From contig JBBQNG010000001.1 of NCBI GenBank assembly GCA_038329645.1, positions 14,099-78,098 on the forward strand: 64,000 bases of DNA, in the 5' to 3' direction. The position numbers and the translations under genes were made by a program. The notes beneath the pieces were generated by a model that saw only the letters and a list, made by a program, of their open reading frames with translations, did not search any database and had not been told where the DNA came from. Within the stretch, counting starts at the first letter, position 1, and every line of letters starts with the position of its first letter. The DNA comes from SZAS-79 sp038329645. GTDB lineage: Bacteria > Pseudomonadota > Gammaproteobacteria > Burkholderiales > SG8-39. Of this stretch, positions 22,945 to 31,443 are shown one piece after another.

Positions 22945-25704
22945 GTGAATCCTCAGGAAGAAACTGCAAAAACGCTGCTGCTGGTCGACGGCTCTTCGTA
23001 CCTGTATCGCGCTTTCCACGCGATGCCGGAGCTGAAGAACGCCGCCGGCGAGCACACTGGCGCGATCTATGGCGTGGTGAACATGCTACGGCGGCTGGCA
23101 AGCGACTACAAGGCTGAAGCGCGCGCCTGCGTCTTCGACACCAAAGCCAGGACTTTTCGTGACGACGCGTATGCGCAGTACAAGGCCAACCGCTCGCCGA
23201 TGCCGGAAGAGCTCGTCTCGCAGGTCGAGCCGATCCGCGAGATCGTCGCAGCACTGGGCTGGCCCGTGATCGCGGTAGACGGGGTCGAAGCCGACGACGT
23301 GATCGCCACGTTGGCCGAACGCGCCAAGAAGGCCGGCATGAACGTCGTGATTTCGACCGGCGACAAGGACCTCGCTCAGCTGGTCGACGCGCGCGTGACG
23401 CTGGTCAACACGATGACCAACGAGAAGCTCGATATCGAGGGCGTCAAGGCCAAGTTCGGCGTGCCCCCAGAGCTGATCGTCGACTACTACTCGCTGGTCG
23501 GCGACGCGGTCGACAACGTGCCCGGCGTGGCCAAGGTGGGGCCGAAGACCGCGGCCAAGTGGATCGCGCAGTACGGCTCGCTCGATGCCGTTGTCGCGCA
23601 CGCCAACGAGATAGGCGGTGCGGTAGGCGAGAACCTGCGCAAGGCCCTCGACTGGCTGCCGAAGGCGCGCTGGCTGCTCACCATGAAGCGCGACTGCGAG
23701 CTGCCGGTCACGCTGGAGGACCTGCACAAGGACGGCTACGACACTGCGAAGCTGCGCGACCTGTTCTCGCGCTACGGCCTCAAGACCTGGCTCAAGGAAA
23801 TCGACGGCACTGCGCCGCCGTCGAATGAGTCCCTGCGCACCCGCGACGCTGGCGCGCCTTTAGTGGCGCCGCCGCCGGCTCCGGCGTGCGAGAGCGCGCC
23901 ACGCCGGAAGTACGCGATGATCATTTCGGAGCCTGAGCTGCACGACCTGGTGCCGCGCCTGGGTTCCGCCGCGCTCGTGGGCTTCGATACAGAGACCGAC
24001 GGGCTGGAGCCGATGGTGGCGAACCTGGTGGGCCTCTCGTTCGCGTTCGATGACGTCGCGTACTACGTTCCCGTCGCGCACCGCTATGCGGGCGCGCCCG
24101 ACCAGATGGGTGTGGAGAAGGCGCTCGAAATCCTGCGACCCTGGCTCGAGGACGAAACGCCGACCAAGGTCGGCCAGAACCTCAAGTTCGACGCGCACAT
24201 CCTCGCCAACCACGGCGTAGCGCTGAAAGGGATAGCCCACGACACGCTGCTCGAGTCGTACGTGCTCGAAGTCCACGAGCGCCACGACCTCGAGACGCTT
24301 GCACGGCGGCACCGCGGCTGGGACACCATCAGCTACGACGCGGTGACCGGCAAAGGCGCCTCGCGAATCTCGTTCGCCGAGGTCGACGTTGAGCGCGCAA
24401 CGCACTATTCCGCGGAAGACGCCGATTGCACGCTGTCGGTCCACGACGCGATGTACGCAAAGATAGCGGCGGATGAAAAGCTCAAGCTCGTCTACGAAAC
24501 GATCGAGATGCCCGTGATGCCCGTGCTCCTGCGCATGGAGCGGAACGGCGTGCTCCTCGACGCCGCGAAGCTCAATGCACAGAGCCACGAGCTGGGCAGG
24601 GAGATGCTCGAACTGGAACAGAAGGCGCACCAGGCCGCGGGGCAGCCGTTCAACCTGAACTCCCCCAAGCAGATCCAGGAGATCCTGTTCGACAAGCAGG
24701 GCCTGCCGGTGAAGAAGAAGACGCCCGGTGGCCAGCCTTCCACCGACGAGGACGTGCTGCAGGAGCTGGCCGCCGACTTCCCGCTGCCCAGGCTGCTGCT
24801 CGAGTACCGCAGCATCTCCAAGCTCAAGTCCACCTATACCGACAAGCTGCCGCGCATGGTGGACGCGAAGACCGGCCGCGTGCACACCACCTATTCGCAG
24901 GCGGTCGCGGTGACCGGGCGCCTCGCCTCCAACGACCCGAACCTGCAGAACATCCCGATCCGAACGCCGCAGGGCCGCCGCATCCGCGAGGCTTTCATCG
25001 CCCCGCCGGGGTGGAAGATCCTGAGCGCCGACTACTCGCAGATCGAGCTGCGCATCATGGCCCACCTTTCGGGTGACGCCGGGCTGAGGCACGCCTTCGA
25101 GCACGGCCACGACGTCCACCGCGCCACCGCGGCGGAGGTCTTCGGGCGCAAGCTCGTGGAAGTGTCCAACGACGAGCGCCGTGCTGCGAAGGCGATCAAC
25201 TTCGGATTGATCTACGGCATGTCCGCCTTCGGCCTCGCCCAGAACCTCGGTATCGAGCGCGCCACGGCGCAGGCGTACATCGACAGCTATTTCTCCCGCT
25301 ATCCCGGCGTCGCGCGCTACATGCAGGAAACGCGCGAGCTGGCGCGGAGCCGGGGCTATGTCGAGACGGTTTTCGGGCGGCGGCTGTGGCTGCCAGAGAT
25401 CAGGAGCGGCGGGCCGCAAAGGCGCCAGGCCGCCGAGCGTGCGGCGATCAACGCGCCGATGCAGGGAACTGCCGCGGACCTCATCAAGCTGGCGATGGTG
25501 CGCGTGCAAAACTGGCTGGACGCCCGGAAAGCCGCGACGCTGCTCGTCATGCAGGTGCACGACGAGCTCGTGCTCCAAGTGCCCGAAAGCGAGCTGGAGG
25601 CCGTCAAGAGCGAGCTACCCGGACTGATGCAGAACGTCGCCAAGCTCGACGTGCAGCTGATCGTCGACGTCGGCGTCGGCGACAACTGGGACCAGGCGCA
25701 CTAG
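22945..25704 (+). CDS. polA: DNA polymerase I
   Basis: A 919-residue protein (E. coli PolA is 928). The 5'-nuclease domain opens TLLLVDGSSYLYRAFHAMPE and has GVEADDVIATLA and SLVGDAVDNVPGV. The 3'-5' exonuclease domain (about 320-500) keeps its acidic residues in GFDTETDGLEPM, so proofreading should be intact. The polymerase domain has SADYSQIELRIMAHLS (motif A), the RRAAKAINFGLIYGMS finger helix (motif B) and MQVHDELVLQVP (motif C). The start is read as GTG 22945; no ATG fits. The upstream promoter must lie within the divergent LOG gene. Confidence 0.95.
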   Translation: MNPQEETAKTLLLVDGSSYLYRAFHAMPELKNAAGEHTGAIYGVVNMLRRLASDYKAEARACVFDTKARTFRDDAYAQYKANRSPMPEELVSQVEPIREIVAALGWPVIAVDGVEADDVIATLAERAKKAGMNVVISTGDKDLAQLVDARVTLVNTMTNEKLDIEGVKAKFGVPPELIVDYYSLVGDAVDNVPGVAKVGPKTAAKWIAQYGSLDAVVAHANEIGGAVGENLRKALDWLPKARWLLTMKRDCELPVTLEDLHKDGYDTAKLRDLFSRYGLKTWLKEIDGTAPPSNESLRTRDAGAPLVAPPPAPACESAPRRKYAMIISEPELHDLVPRLGSAALVGFDTETDGLEPMVANLVGLSFAFDDVAYYVPVAHRYAGAPDQMGVEKALEILRPWLEDETPTKVGQNLKFDAHILANHGVALKGIAHDTLLESYVLEVHERHDLETLARRHRGWDTISYDAVTGKGASRISFAEVDVERATHYSAEDADCTLSVHDAMYAKIAADEKLKLVYETIEMPVMPVLLRMERNGVLLDAAKLNAQSHELGREMLELEQKAHQAAGQPFNLNSPKQIQEILFDKQGLPVKKKTPGGQPSTDEDVLQELAADFPLPRLLLEYRSISKLKSTYTDKLPRMVDAKTGRVHTTYSQAVAVTGRLASNDPNLQNIPIRTPQGRRIREAFIAPPGWKILSADYSQIELRIMAHLSGDAGLRHAFEHGHDVHRATAAEVFGRKLVEVSNDERRAAKAINFGLIYGMSAFGLAQNLGIERATAQAYIDSYFSRYPGVARYMQETRELARSRGYVETVFGRRLWLPEIRSGGPQRRQAAERAAINAPMQGTAADLIKLAMVRVQNWLDARKAATLLVMQVHDELVLQVPESELEAVKSELPGLMQNVAKLDVQLIVDVGVGDNWDQAH

Positions 25705-25790
25705 GAACAGAAGGAGTTCGCACTTCCCCCCGTTACCCCCCGGGCTGGAACAGGGCGAGCTCGCGCTACCCCCACTCAACCCCGTCCTGT

Positions 25791-26474
25791 TTAGTGCTTC
25801 AGGGCGCCGAAGACTTTTTGCAGGATCCCGGTCGCCGCCTGGGCGGGGTTCTGGCGGATCTTCGCCTCCTGCTCGGCCACCATAATGAACAGGCCGTCGA
25901 GGGCTTTCTGGGTGACGTAGTTGTCGAGGTTGGCGTCTTCCTTTTTCACCAGCCCGAACTGCGCGGCCTTGCCGGCGTATTCGTCGTACTTGTGCGCGAG
26001 CTGCACCTTGGCCGTCGCCCGTTTCACGATAGGCAGGAATTTCGTGCGCAGCTGGTCGCTGGTGCTGCGCTTGAAGAACTGGGTGGCCGAATCCTGCCCG
26101 CCGGTAAGGATCGCCTTGGCATCCTGCACGTTCATCTTGCGCACCGCATCGACCAGAAGCGTCTTGGCTTCCGGCACGGCGGCCTCCGCCGCACGATTCA
26201 TGGTGAGGATCAGTTCGTCGGCCTGCTTGCCCATGCCGAACTGGCGCAGAACCTTTTCAATCTTGTGTGCGGACTCGGGCAGCGGGATTTTCACCTTGCC
26301 GTTGCCAAAGAAGCCGTCCTGCTTGCCGAGCGAGTCGACCGCGTACTGAGTGCCTTTGACCAGCGCTTCGCGCAGGCCCGCAACGGCATCCTGGTTGGTG
26401 ATCGATTCCAGGCCGGCAGAGCAGGGAAACGAAAGGGCAAGGCCGGTAACAAAGGCAAGGAAGGGAGTTTTCAT
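25791..26474 (-). CDS. DUF4197 periplasmic protein
   Basis: A 227-residue exported protein. A signal peptide (MKTPFLAFVTGLALSFPCSA) precedes a helical DUF4197 domain: AVAGLREALVKGTQYAVDSL, KVKIPLPESAHKIEKVLRQF, MNRAAEAAVPEAKTLLVDAV and DNYVTQKALDGLFIMVAEQE. The function is unknown; the fold is helical and no catalytic motif is seen. The gene stands alone between polA (convergent) and lipA, with about 70 bp on either side. Confidence 0.85.
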   Translation of the reverse strand: MKTPFLAFVTGLALSFPCSAGLESITNQDAVAGLREALVKGTQYAVDSLGKQDGFFGNGKVKIPLPESAHKIEKVLRQFGMGKQADELILTMNRAAEAAVPEAKTLLVDAVRKMNVQDAKAILTGGQDSATQFFKRSTSDQLRTKFLPIVKRATAKVQLAHKYDEYAGKAAQFGLVKKEDANLDNYVTQKALDGLFIMVAEQEAKIRQNPAQAATGILQKVFGALKH

Positions 26475-26545
26475 TGGAGCCTTTCGGACATGAGCCTGGA
26501 TTCAGCCAGTGCTGCAAATTCGCCACAATCAATTCAGGAGATCGG

Positions 26546-27538
26546 CTACAGGAGCCGATCTCCCGTCAATTCCTGTATCGGTACCGGTACATTTCCCTTG
26601 CCTACGCCGGCTTCGTGCGCCTGCTGGTCGGCGTGGTACGACGAGCGCACCATCGCACCGATCGCCGCGTGCCTGAAGCCCATGCCATTTGCTTCCCGCT
26701 CGAACATCGCGAATACATCTGGATGCACATAGCGCTCGACTGGCAGGTGGTGCGGGCCCGGCTGCAGGTACTGGCCGACGGTGACCATGTCGACACCGTG
26801 AGCGCGCAGGTCGCGCATGACCGCGAGGATCTCGTCGTCAGTCTCGCCCAACCCGACCATCAGGCCCGACTTGGTCGGCACGTCCGGGTAGCGGTGCTTG
26901 AATTCCTGCAGGAGGGTGAGCGAATGCTTGTAGTCGCCCCCGGGGCGTGCCTGCCGATAGAGCCGCGGTACGGTCTCGAGGTTATGGTTCATCACGTCGG
27001 GGGGCGCGTTGACCAGGATCCCGAGGGCCCGGTCGAGCCGCCCGCGGAAGTCCGGGACCAGTACTTCTATCGTGGTCGACGGCGACATTTCCCGCACCGC
27101 GCGGATGCAATTGACGAAATGCTGCGCGCCGCCGTCCTTGAGGTCGTCGCGGTCCACGCTGGTGATCACGACATAGCGTAATTTGAGCTTCGCGATGGAT
27201 TGCGCCAGGTGGCGAGGCTCGTCGGCATCCGGCGCGAGCGGGCGGCCGTGGCCGACGTCGCAGAACGGGCAACGACGCGTGCAGATGTCGCCGAGGATCA
27301 TGAACGTCGCGGTGCCCTTGCCGAAACATTCGCCGATGTTGGGGCAGGAGGCTTCCTCGCACACGGTGTGCAGGTTCTGCTCGCGCAGGATCTGCTTGAT
27401 CTCGGCGAAGCGCGAATTCTGGCTTGCCGCCCTGACGCGGATCCAGGCGGGCTTCTTGAGCGCCTCTTTCGGGATGATCTTGATCGGGATCCGGGAGGTC
27501 TTGGCCTGGCCTTTTTCCTTGACGCCGGCCTCACGCAT
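26546..27538 (-). CDS. lipA: lipoyl synthase LipA
   Basis: A 330-residue radical SAM enzyme that inserts two sulfurs into octanoyl groups bound to lipoyl domains. Both clusters are present: CTRRCPFCDVGHG is the radical SAM CxxxCxxC, and CEEASCPNIGECFG the auxiliary sacrificial cluster. The C-terminal Ser ligand falls in GAMVRSSYHADQ. The start ATG at 27536-27538 (MREAGVKEKG) overlaps the lipB stop by 8 bp. Together with lipB it forms the de novo lipoate attachment pathway for 2-oxoacid dehydrogenases and glycine cleavage. Confidence 0.96.
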   Translation of the reverse strand: MREAGVKEKGQAKTSRIPIKIIPKEALKKPAWIRVRAASQNSRFAEIKQILREQNLHTVCEEASCPNIGECFGKGTATFMILGDICTRRCPFCDVGHGRPLAPDADEPRHLAQSIAKLKLRYVVITSVDRDDLKDGGAQHFVNCIRAVREMSPSTTIEVLVPDFRGRLDRALGILVNAPPDVMNHNLETVPRLYRQARPGGDYKHSLTLLQEFKHRYPDVPTKSGLMVGLGETDDEILAVMRDLRAHGVDMVTVGQYLQPGPHHLPVERYVHPDVFAMFEREANGMGFRHAAIGAMVRSSYHADQQAHEAGVGKGNVPVPIQELTGDRLL

Positions 27539-28178
27539 GGTGCGCCTCCAGGTGTCCGGCGATGCGGCGGGCGAGCTCGTTACCAAGCGCATCGATGCCG
27601 GCGGCGATGCCGAGGTCGCGCGTCTGGGTCACGGCCAATCCCGGGTAACCGCAAGGATCGATCGCCGCAAACGGGGCAAGGTCCATGTCGACGTTGAGCG
27701 CAAGCCCGTGCAGCGCGCGCCCGCGCGAAACGCGGATGCCGAGCGCCGCCACTTTCGCCCCTCCGACATAAACGCCGGGCGCGCCGGGTTTCCTCGCCGC
27801 CGCAACGCCGTGGGCGGCAAGCAGGTCGATGATGCTTTGCTCGAGCAACTTCACGTATTCGCGCACCTTGATGCCGCGGCGGGCGATGTCCACAAGCGTA
27901 TACACCACCAGCTGCCCCGGCCCGTGATAGGTGACTTCGCCGCCGCGCTCGACGCGCAGCACTTCGATGCCGCTGCCGGCCTTCGGGCCATGCGCGTCAT
28001 CGGCGCCCTGTCCGAGCGTGTAGACCGGCGGGTGCTCGAGGAGCCAGAGCTCGTCGGGCGTGTCCTCCGAGCGCTGCGCTGTGAACTGGCGCATCGCGGA
28101 AAGAATCTGGGCATAGTCGGCGCCTCCGAGCTTGCGCACTACCGGCGCGGTCTCGACCGGAGCCGCCAAGGCCAGCAT
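27531..28178 (-). CDS. lipB: octanoyltransferase LipB
   Basis: A 215-residue lipoyl(octanoyl)-ACP transferase. Core motifs are GGEVTYHGPGQLVVYTLVDI (the RGGxxTxHxPGQ region), KVAALGIRVSRGRALHGLAL with the general-base Lys, and IDPCGYPGLAVTQ with the acyl-accepting Cys. It moves octanoate from ACP to target proteins before LipA acts. It starts at ATG 28176-28178 and overlaps the DUF493 gene by one base, so four genes (aminotransferase, DUF493, lipB, lipA) read through on one strand. Confidence 0.95.
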   Translation of the reverse strand: MLALAAPVETAPVVRKLGGADYAQILSAMRQFTAQRSEDTPDELWLLEHPPVYTLGQGADDAHGPKAGSGIEVLRVERGGEVTYHGPGQLVVYTLVDIARRGIKVREYVKLLEQSIIDLLAAHGVAAARKPGAPGVYVGGAKVAALGIRVSRGRALHGLALNVDMDLAPFAAIDPCGYPGLAVTQTRDLGIAAGIDALGNELARRIAGHLEAHHA

Positions 28179-28462
28179 CAGAGCACCATCACCACGGCCG
28201 GGTGGTCGCAGAGCTCCCGGTAGAGTGCATCTAGCTGGTCGCGCGATGTGGCCTGGATAGTCACCGTAATACCGAGGTACTTGCCTTTGCGGCTGGGGCG
28301 CATCTCCATCGTCTTCGGATCGAAGTCCGGCGAGTGGCGCAGGACGATCTCCATCACGCCCTGCGCGAAGTTGCCCTCGCGGCGGCCCATGACCTTGATC
28401 GGGAACTCGGTCGGGAACGCGAGCAGGGACTCGCGCTTGATGAAGTCCGCTTCGCCGTCCAC
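28178..28462 (-). CDS. DUF493 (YbeD) family protein
   Basis: A 94-residue protein ending AVVMVL. FPIKVMGRREGNFAQGVMEI, FDPKTMEMRPSRKGKYLGIT and QLDALYRELCDHPAVVMVL are the complete YbeD/DUF493 ACT-like fold, a conserved companion of lipB and possibly a regulatory domain. The start is assigned to GTG 28460-28462, six bases after the aminotransferase stop, which gives the normal family length; the longer frame extending to 29134 only shadows the aminotransferase gene. Confidence 0.88.
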   Translation of the reverse strand: MDGEADFIKRESLLAFPTEFPIKVMGRREGNFAQGVMEIVLRHSPDFDPKTMEMRPSRKGKYLGITVTIQATSRDQLDALYRELCDHPAVVMVL

Positions 28463-28467
28463 GGCGT

Positions 28468-29337
28468 TCAGGCCGCCCTCGCCTGCTGCTTCGCGCGCAT
28501 GACCTCGCTCTTGAAATCCTGGTAGAGCTGCCAGGCCTTGCGGAACACCGGGCCCGGCTTGCCGTTGCCGATCGTCCTGCCGTCGAGGTCGACCACCGCG
28601 ACGATTTCCTTGGACGACGAGGTCACCCACACTTCGTCGGCGCCGAACACCTCGGCCTCGCCGATCTCGCGCACTTCCATAGGCAGGTTGCCGCGTTTGA
28701 CGATGTCGAACACCACGTCGAGCGTAATGCCCGGCAGGATCAGATTGTCCTTGGGCGGCGTGGCGATCACGCCGTTCTTGACGATGTAGGCGTTCGAGGC
28801 CGACGCCTCGGTGAGCCTGCCGTCGCGGAACAGCAGGGTTTCGATCGCGCCTTCCTCGGCCGAGAGCTGGCGCAACATGCAGTTGCCGATGAGCGAGATG
28901 GTCTTCAGGTCGCAGCGGTGCCAGCGGAAATCCGGGGCGGTGACCGCCTTGGCGCCGTTTTCCACGATCTCCTTCGACGGGTTCACGAGCGGATTGGACA
29001 TCATGAACACCGTGGGCGTGACGCCCTTCGGGAAGGCATGGTCGCGCTTGGCCACGCCGCGCGTGATCTGCCAGTAGACGCCCTGGTCGTCGAACGGCTG
29101 TTTCTCGATCACCTGCTCGATGATCCTGGTCCACTCCGCGCGCGTATACGGATTGGTTATCTTCACCTCGGACAAGCTGCGCTCCATGCGCGCGAGGTGC
29201 CCTTCTAGCCGGAACGGCGCGCGCGAATATACGGGGACCAGCTCGTAGATGCCGTCACCGAAAATGAAGCCGCGGTCGAGCACCGGGACGGTGGCCTCTT
29301 CCATCGGCATGAACTTGCCGTTCAGGAAAACTGTCAT
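28468..29337 (-). CDS. D-amino acid aminotransferase (class IV PLP)
   Basis: A 289-residue fold-type IV aminotransferase. MTVFLNGKFMPMEEATVPVL and RGFIFGDGIYELVPVY are the N-terminal signature. DLKTISLIGNCMLRQ contains the PLP-binding Lys, and LTEASASNAYIVKNG plus LPGITLDVVFDIVKRG shape the active site. The family interconverts D-alanine and D-glutamate, linking it to the cell-wall genes upstream (dacC, rlpA). A branched-chain or 4-amino-4-deoxychorismate enzyme is less likely from these motifs. The ATG at 29335-29337 is used; a longer opening would overlap dacC. Confidence 0.85.
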   Translation of the reverse strand: MTVFLNGKFMPMEEATVPVLDRGFIFGDGIYELVPVYSRAPFRLEGHLARMERSLSEVKITNPYTRAEWTRIIEQVIEKQPFDDQGVYWQITRGVAKRDHAFPKGVTPTVFMMSNPLVNPSKEIVENGAKAVTAPDFRWHRCDLKTISLIGNCMLRQLSAEEGAIETLLFRDGRLTEASASNAYIVKNGVIATPPKDNLILPGITLDVVFDIVKRGNLPMEVREIGEAEVFGADEVWVTSSSKEIVAVVDLDGRTIGNGKPGPVFRKAWQLYQDFKSEVMRAKQQARAA

Positions 29338-29348
29338 GGGGGTCTCGC

Positions 29349-30470
29349 CTACTTTATCCATAGCCTGAGTGTATCCCAGGCGCGCCCGAAAACGCCCGCG
29401 ACGCCCACCGACTCAAGAGCCAGCACGGGGTACTCGCCCACCGCCTTGCCGTCGAGCGTCACCCGCATGATCCCGATCTTCTGGCCCTGGCTGACCGGCG
29501 CCACGAGCGGCTGCTGGGCGAGCAGGTCGGCCTTGAGCTTGTCCGCCTGTCCCTTGGGTACGGTGACGTACATGTCGTCCGCAAAGCCGGCCTTGACCTC
29601 GCGGGCCGTGCCCTTCCAGACCTCGATCGATTTCACCGGCTGGGACTTGTCGTACAGCTTCACGCCGTCGAAGAACTGAAATCCCCAGTTGAGCAGCTTT
29701 TGCGACTCCTGGATGCGCGTGCTCTCCGACGTCGACCCCAGCAGGACGGACATCACACGGCGCGGCCCGCGCTTGGACGAAGCGACCAGGCAGTAACCCG
29801 CAGCTTCCGTGTAGCCCGTTTTCATTCCGTCGACCGTGGGGTCGAGCCAGAGCAGGCGGTTGCGGTTCATCTGCGTGATGTTGTTGTAGCGGAATTCCTT
29901 CATCGAATAGTAAGTCGAGTACTCGGCGGGAAAGTCACGGATCAGCGCCGAGGCCAGCAGGTACATGTCGCGCGCGGAGCTGTAGTGCTGCGGATGAGGC
30001 AAGCCGTTGGAATTCATGAAATTGGAATTCGTCATGCCCAGGCGCTGCGCCTCACGGTTCATCATCTGCGCGAACACGTCCTCCGATCCGCCGATCGCTT
30101 CGGCCAGCGCGATGCACGCGTCGTTGCCCGACTGGACGATCATCCCGCGGATGAGCTCGTCCACGGTCACAGGCTGCTTGAGGTCGATGAACATGCGCGA
30201 CCCCGTGGCCCGCCACGCTTTCTCCGACACCGGGACGGTCCTGTCCAGCGTCAGCTTCTTGTCCTTGAGCGCCTGGAACACGAGGTAGGCGGTCATGATC
30301 TTGGTCAGCGACGCCGGCTCGAACCGGTCGTCGGGCTTCTCGCTGGCGAGGATCTGACCGCTCGTTATGTCGGCCACGATGTAGGCCTTGCCGATCACCG
30401 CCGGCGGCGACTGGGCGGGCGCAAGAGAAATCCATGAAGCGAGAAACAGGGTTGCAACGGCGCGCAGCAT
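29349..30470 (-). CDS. dacC: serine D-Ala-D-Ala carboxypeptidase (PBP5/6, DacC-like)
   Basis: A 373-residue periplasmic DD-carboxypeptidase that trims pentapeptide side chains of peptidoglycan. A signal peptide (MLRAVATLFLASWISLAPAQ) is followed by SLTKIMTAYLVF (SxxK nucleophile), SGNDACIALAEAIGG (SxN) and KTGYTEAAGYCLVAS (KTG). The C-terminal PBP5-like beta-domain follows (VKAGFADDMYVTVPKG), ending in an amphipathic membrane-binding helix (VFGRAWDTLRLWIK). The start ATG at 30468-30470 is fixed by the signal peptide. The aminotransferase follows after 11 bp. Confidence 0.94.
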   Translation of the reverse strand: MLRAVATLFLASWISLAPAQSPPAVIGKAYIVADITSGQILASEKPDDRFEPASLTKIMTAYLVFQALKDKKLTLDRTVPVSEKAWRATGSRMFIDLKQPVTVDELIRGMIVQSGNDACIALAEAIGGSEDVFAQMMNREAQRLGMTNSNFMNSNGLPHPQHYSSARDMYLLASALIRDFPAEYSTYYSMKEFRYNNITQMNRNRLLWLDPTVDGMKTGYTEAAGYCLVASSKRGPRRVMSVLLGSTSESTRIQESQKLLNWGFQFFDGVKLYDKSQPVKSIEVWKGTAREVKAGFADDMYVTVPKGQADKLKADLLAQQPLVAPVSQGQKIGIMRVTLDGKAVGEYPVLALESVGVAGVFGRAWDTLRLWIK

Positions 30471-30535
30471 TGGGACCTTGGATTGGGAAGAGAAAGGATC
30501 GCGGGCAACCGGGGCGGCGCGGCCGCCCCGACGAA

Positions 30536-31441
30536 TCATCTGACCAGGACTACAGGCTGCAGGTTCAACTCGGCACGGATGCGCTCCGCCATCTGGCGCG
30601 CGTCCTCCGGGTTGCGGTAGGGGCCCAGCTGCAGGCGGAAAATCCCGCCCAGCGCGTTCACCTGCATCGGATCGGTGAGCCAGGCAAGTTCCTTGTAGAT
30701 CTTTGCCCGGAACAGCTCTGCGTTGTCGCGCACGGAAAAAGCACCGAGCTGGAGGTAAACCCCCCCGGCATCCGCGCTCACCGGAAGGGGTGCCGCCTGC
30801 TGCGCCGGCGCAGGCAGCGGCGCGGCTGGCGTCCGCTGCGCGCGAGCCGACACAACCTGGACGCTCTCGGCCGTCACGCTCTCCACGTCGACCAGCGCGC
30901 TGCCGGCCTGCACGTAACCCAGCTTGTATGCGGCAACGTACGACAGGTCGATCACCCGGTCGGAATGGAAGGGCCCGCGATCGTTGACGCGCACCACGAC
31001 AGTCCTGCCGTTGGCCACGTTGGTTACGCGCACATAGCTTGGGATGGGCAGGATCGGATGGGCCGCGGTCATCGCATACATGTCGTAGGTCTCGCCGCTC
31101 GAGGTCTTTTGCCCGTGATAACGCCGGCCGTACCAGCTGGCGACGCCGCGCTCCCTGAAGTCGCTGCCTGCCCGTACCGGCACATAGTCCTTCCCGAAGA
31201 CCTGGTACGGATTGTTGGCGAAACGGTGCAGGCGCTCGGCCCTGGGCTGGGCGTCGGGAATCCGGTCCAGGTCAGGCGGGTTTTCGCCGGGGCCGTCGTC
31301 CTTGTAATAGCCCCCGCCCTTGATCGGCGTGCGCGCCGTGGCCTGCGAAGGTTCGGAAGCGCTGCGCGGCGGGGCCGACGAGCACGCCGCCAGCATCACG
31401 GAAACGCAAACCGAAAACAGGACGGGGAGTACGCGCGACAT
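30536..31441 (-). CDS. rlpA: RlpA-family septal ring lytic transglycosylase lipoprotein
   Basis: A 301-residue outer-membrane lipoprotein. The lipobox LAAC (Cys near residue 20) ends the signal peptide. A double-psi beta-barrel domain holds GVASWYGRRYHGQKTSSGET and VVVRVNDRGPFHSDRVIDLS with the catalytic Asp-His setting. A C-terminal SPOR domain (about 225-301, VYLQLGAFSVRDNAELFRAK) directs it to denuded septal glycan. It cleaves glycan lacking stem peptides. Adjacent dacC removes D-Ala from stem peptides, so both act in septal wall remodelling. Confidence 0.92.
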   Translation of the reverse strand: MSRVLPVLFSVCVSVMLAACSSAPPRSASEPSQATARTPIKGGGYYKDDGPGENPPDLDRIPDAQPRAERLHRFANNPYQVFGKDYVPVRAGSDFRERGVASWYGRRYHGQKTSSGETYDMYAMTAAHPILPIPSYVRVTNVANGRTVVVRVNDRGPFHSDRVIDLSYVAAYKLGYVQAGSALVDVESVTAESVQVVSARAQRTPAAPLPAPAQQAAPLPVSADAGGVYLQLGAFSVRDNAELFRAKIYKELAWLTDPMQVNALGGIFRLQLGPYRNPEDARQMAERIRAELNLQPVVLVR

Positions 31442-31443
31442 CG

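Noticed and set aside
23860..25578. 572-codon minus-strand ORF opposite polA
   Set aside because: The sense frame encodes all polymerase motifs; the antisense frame shows none.
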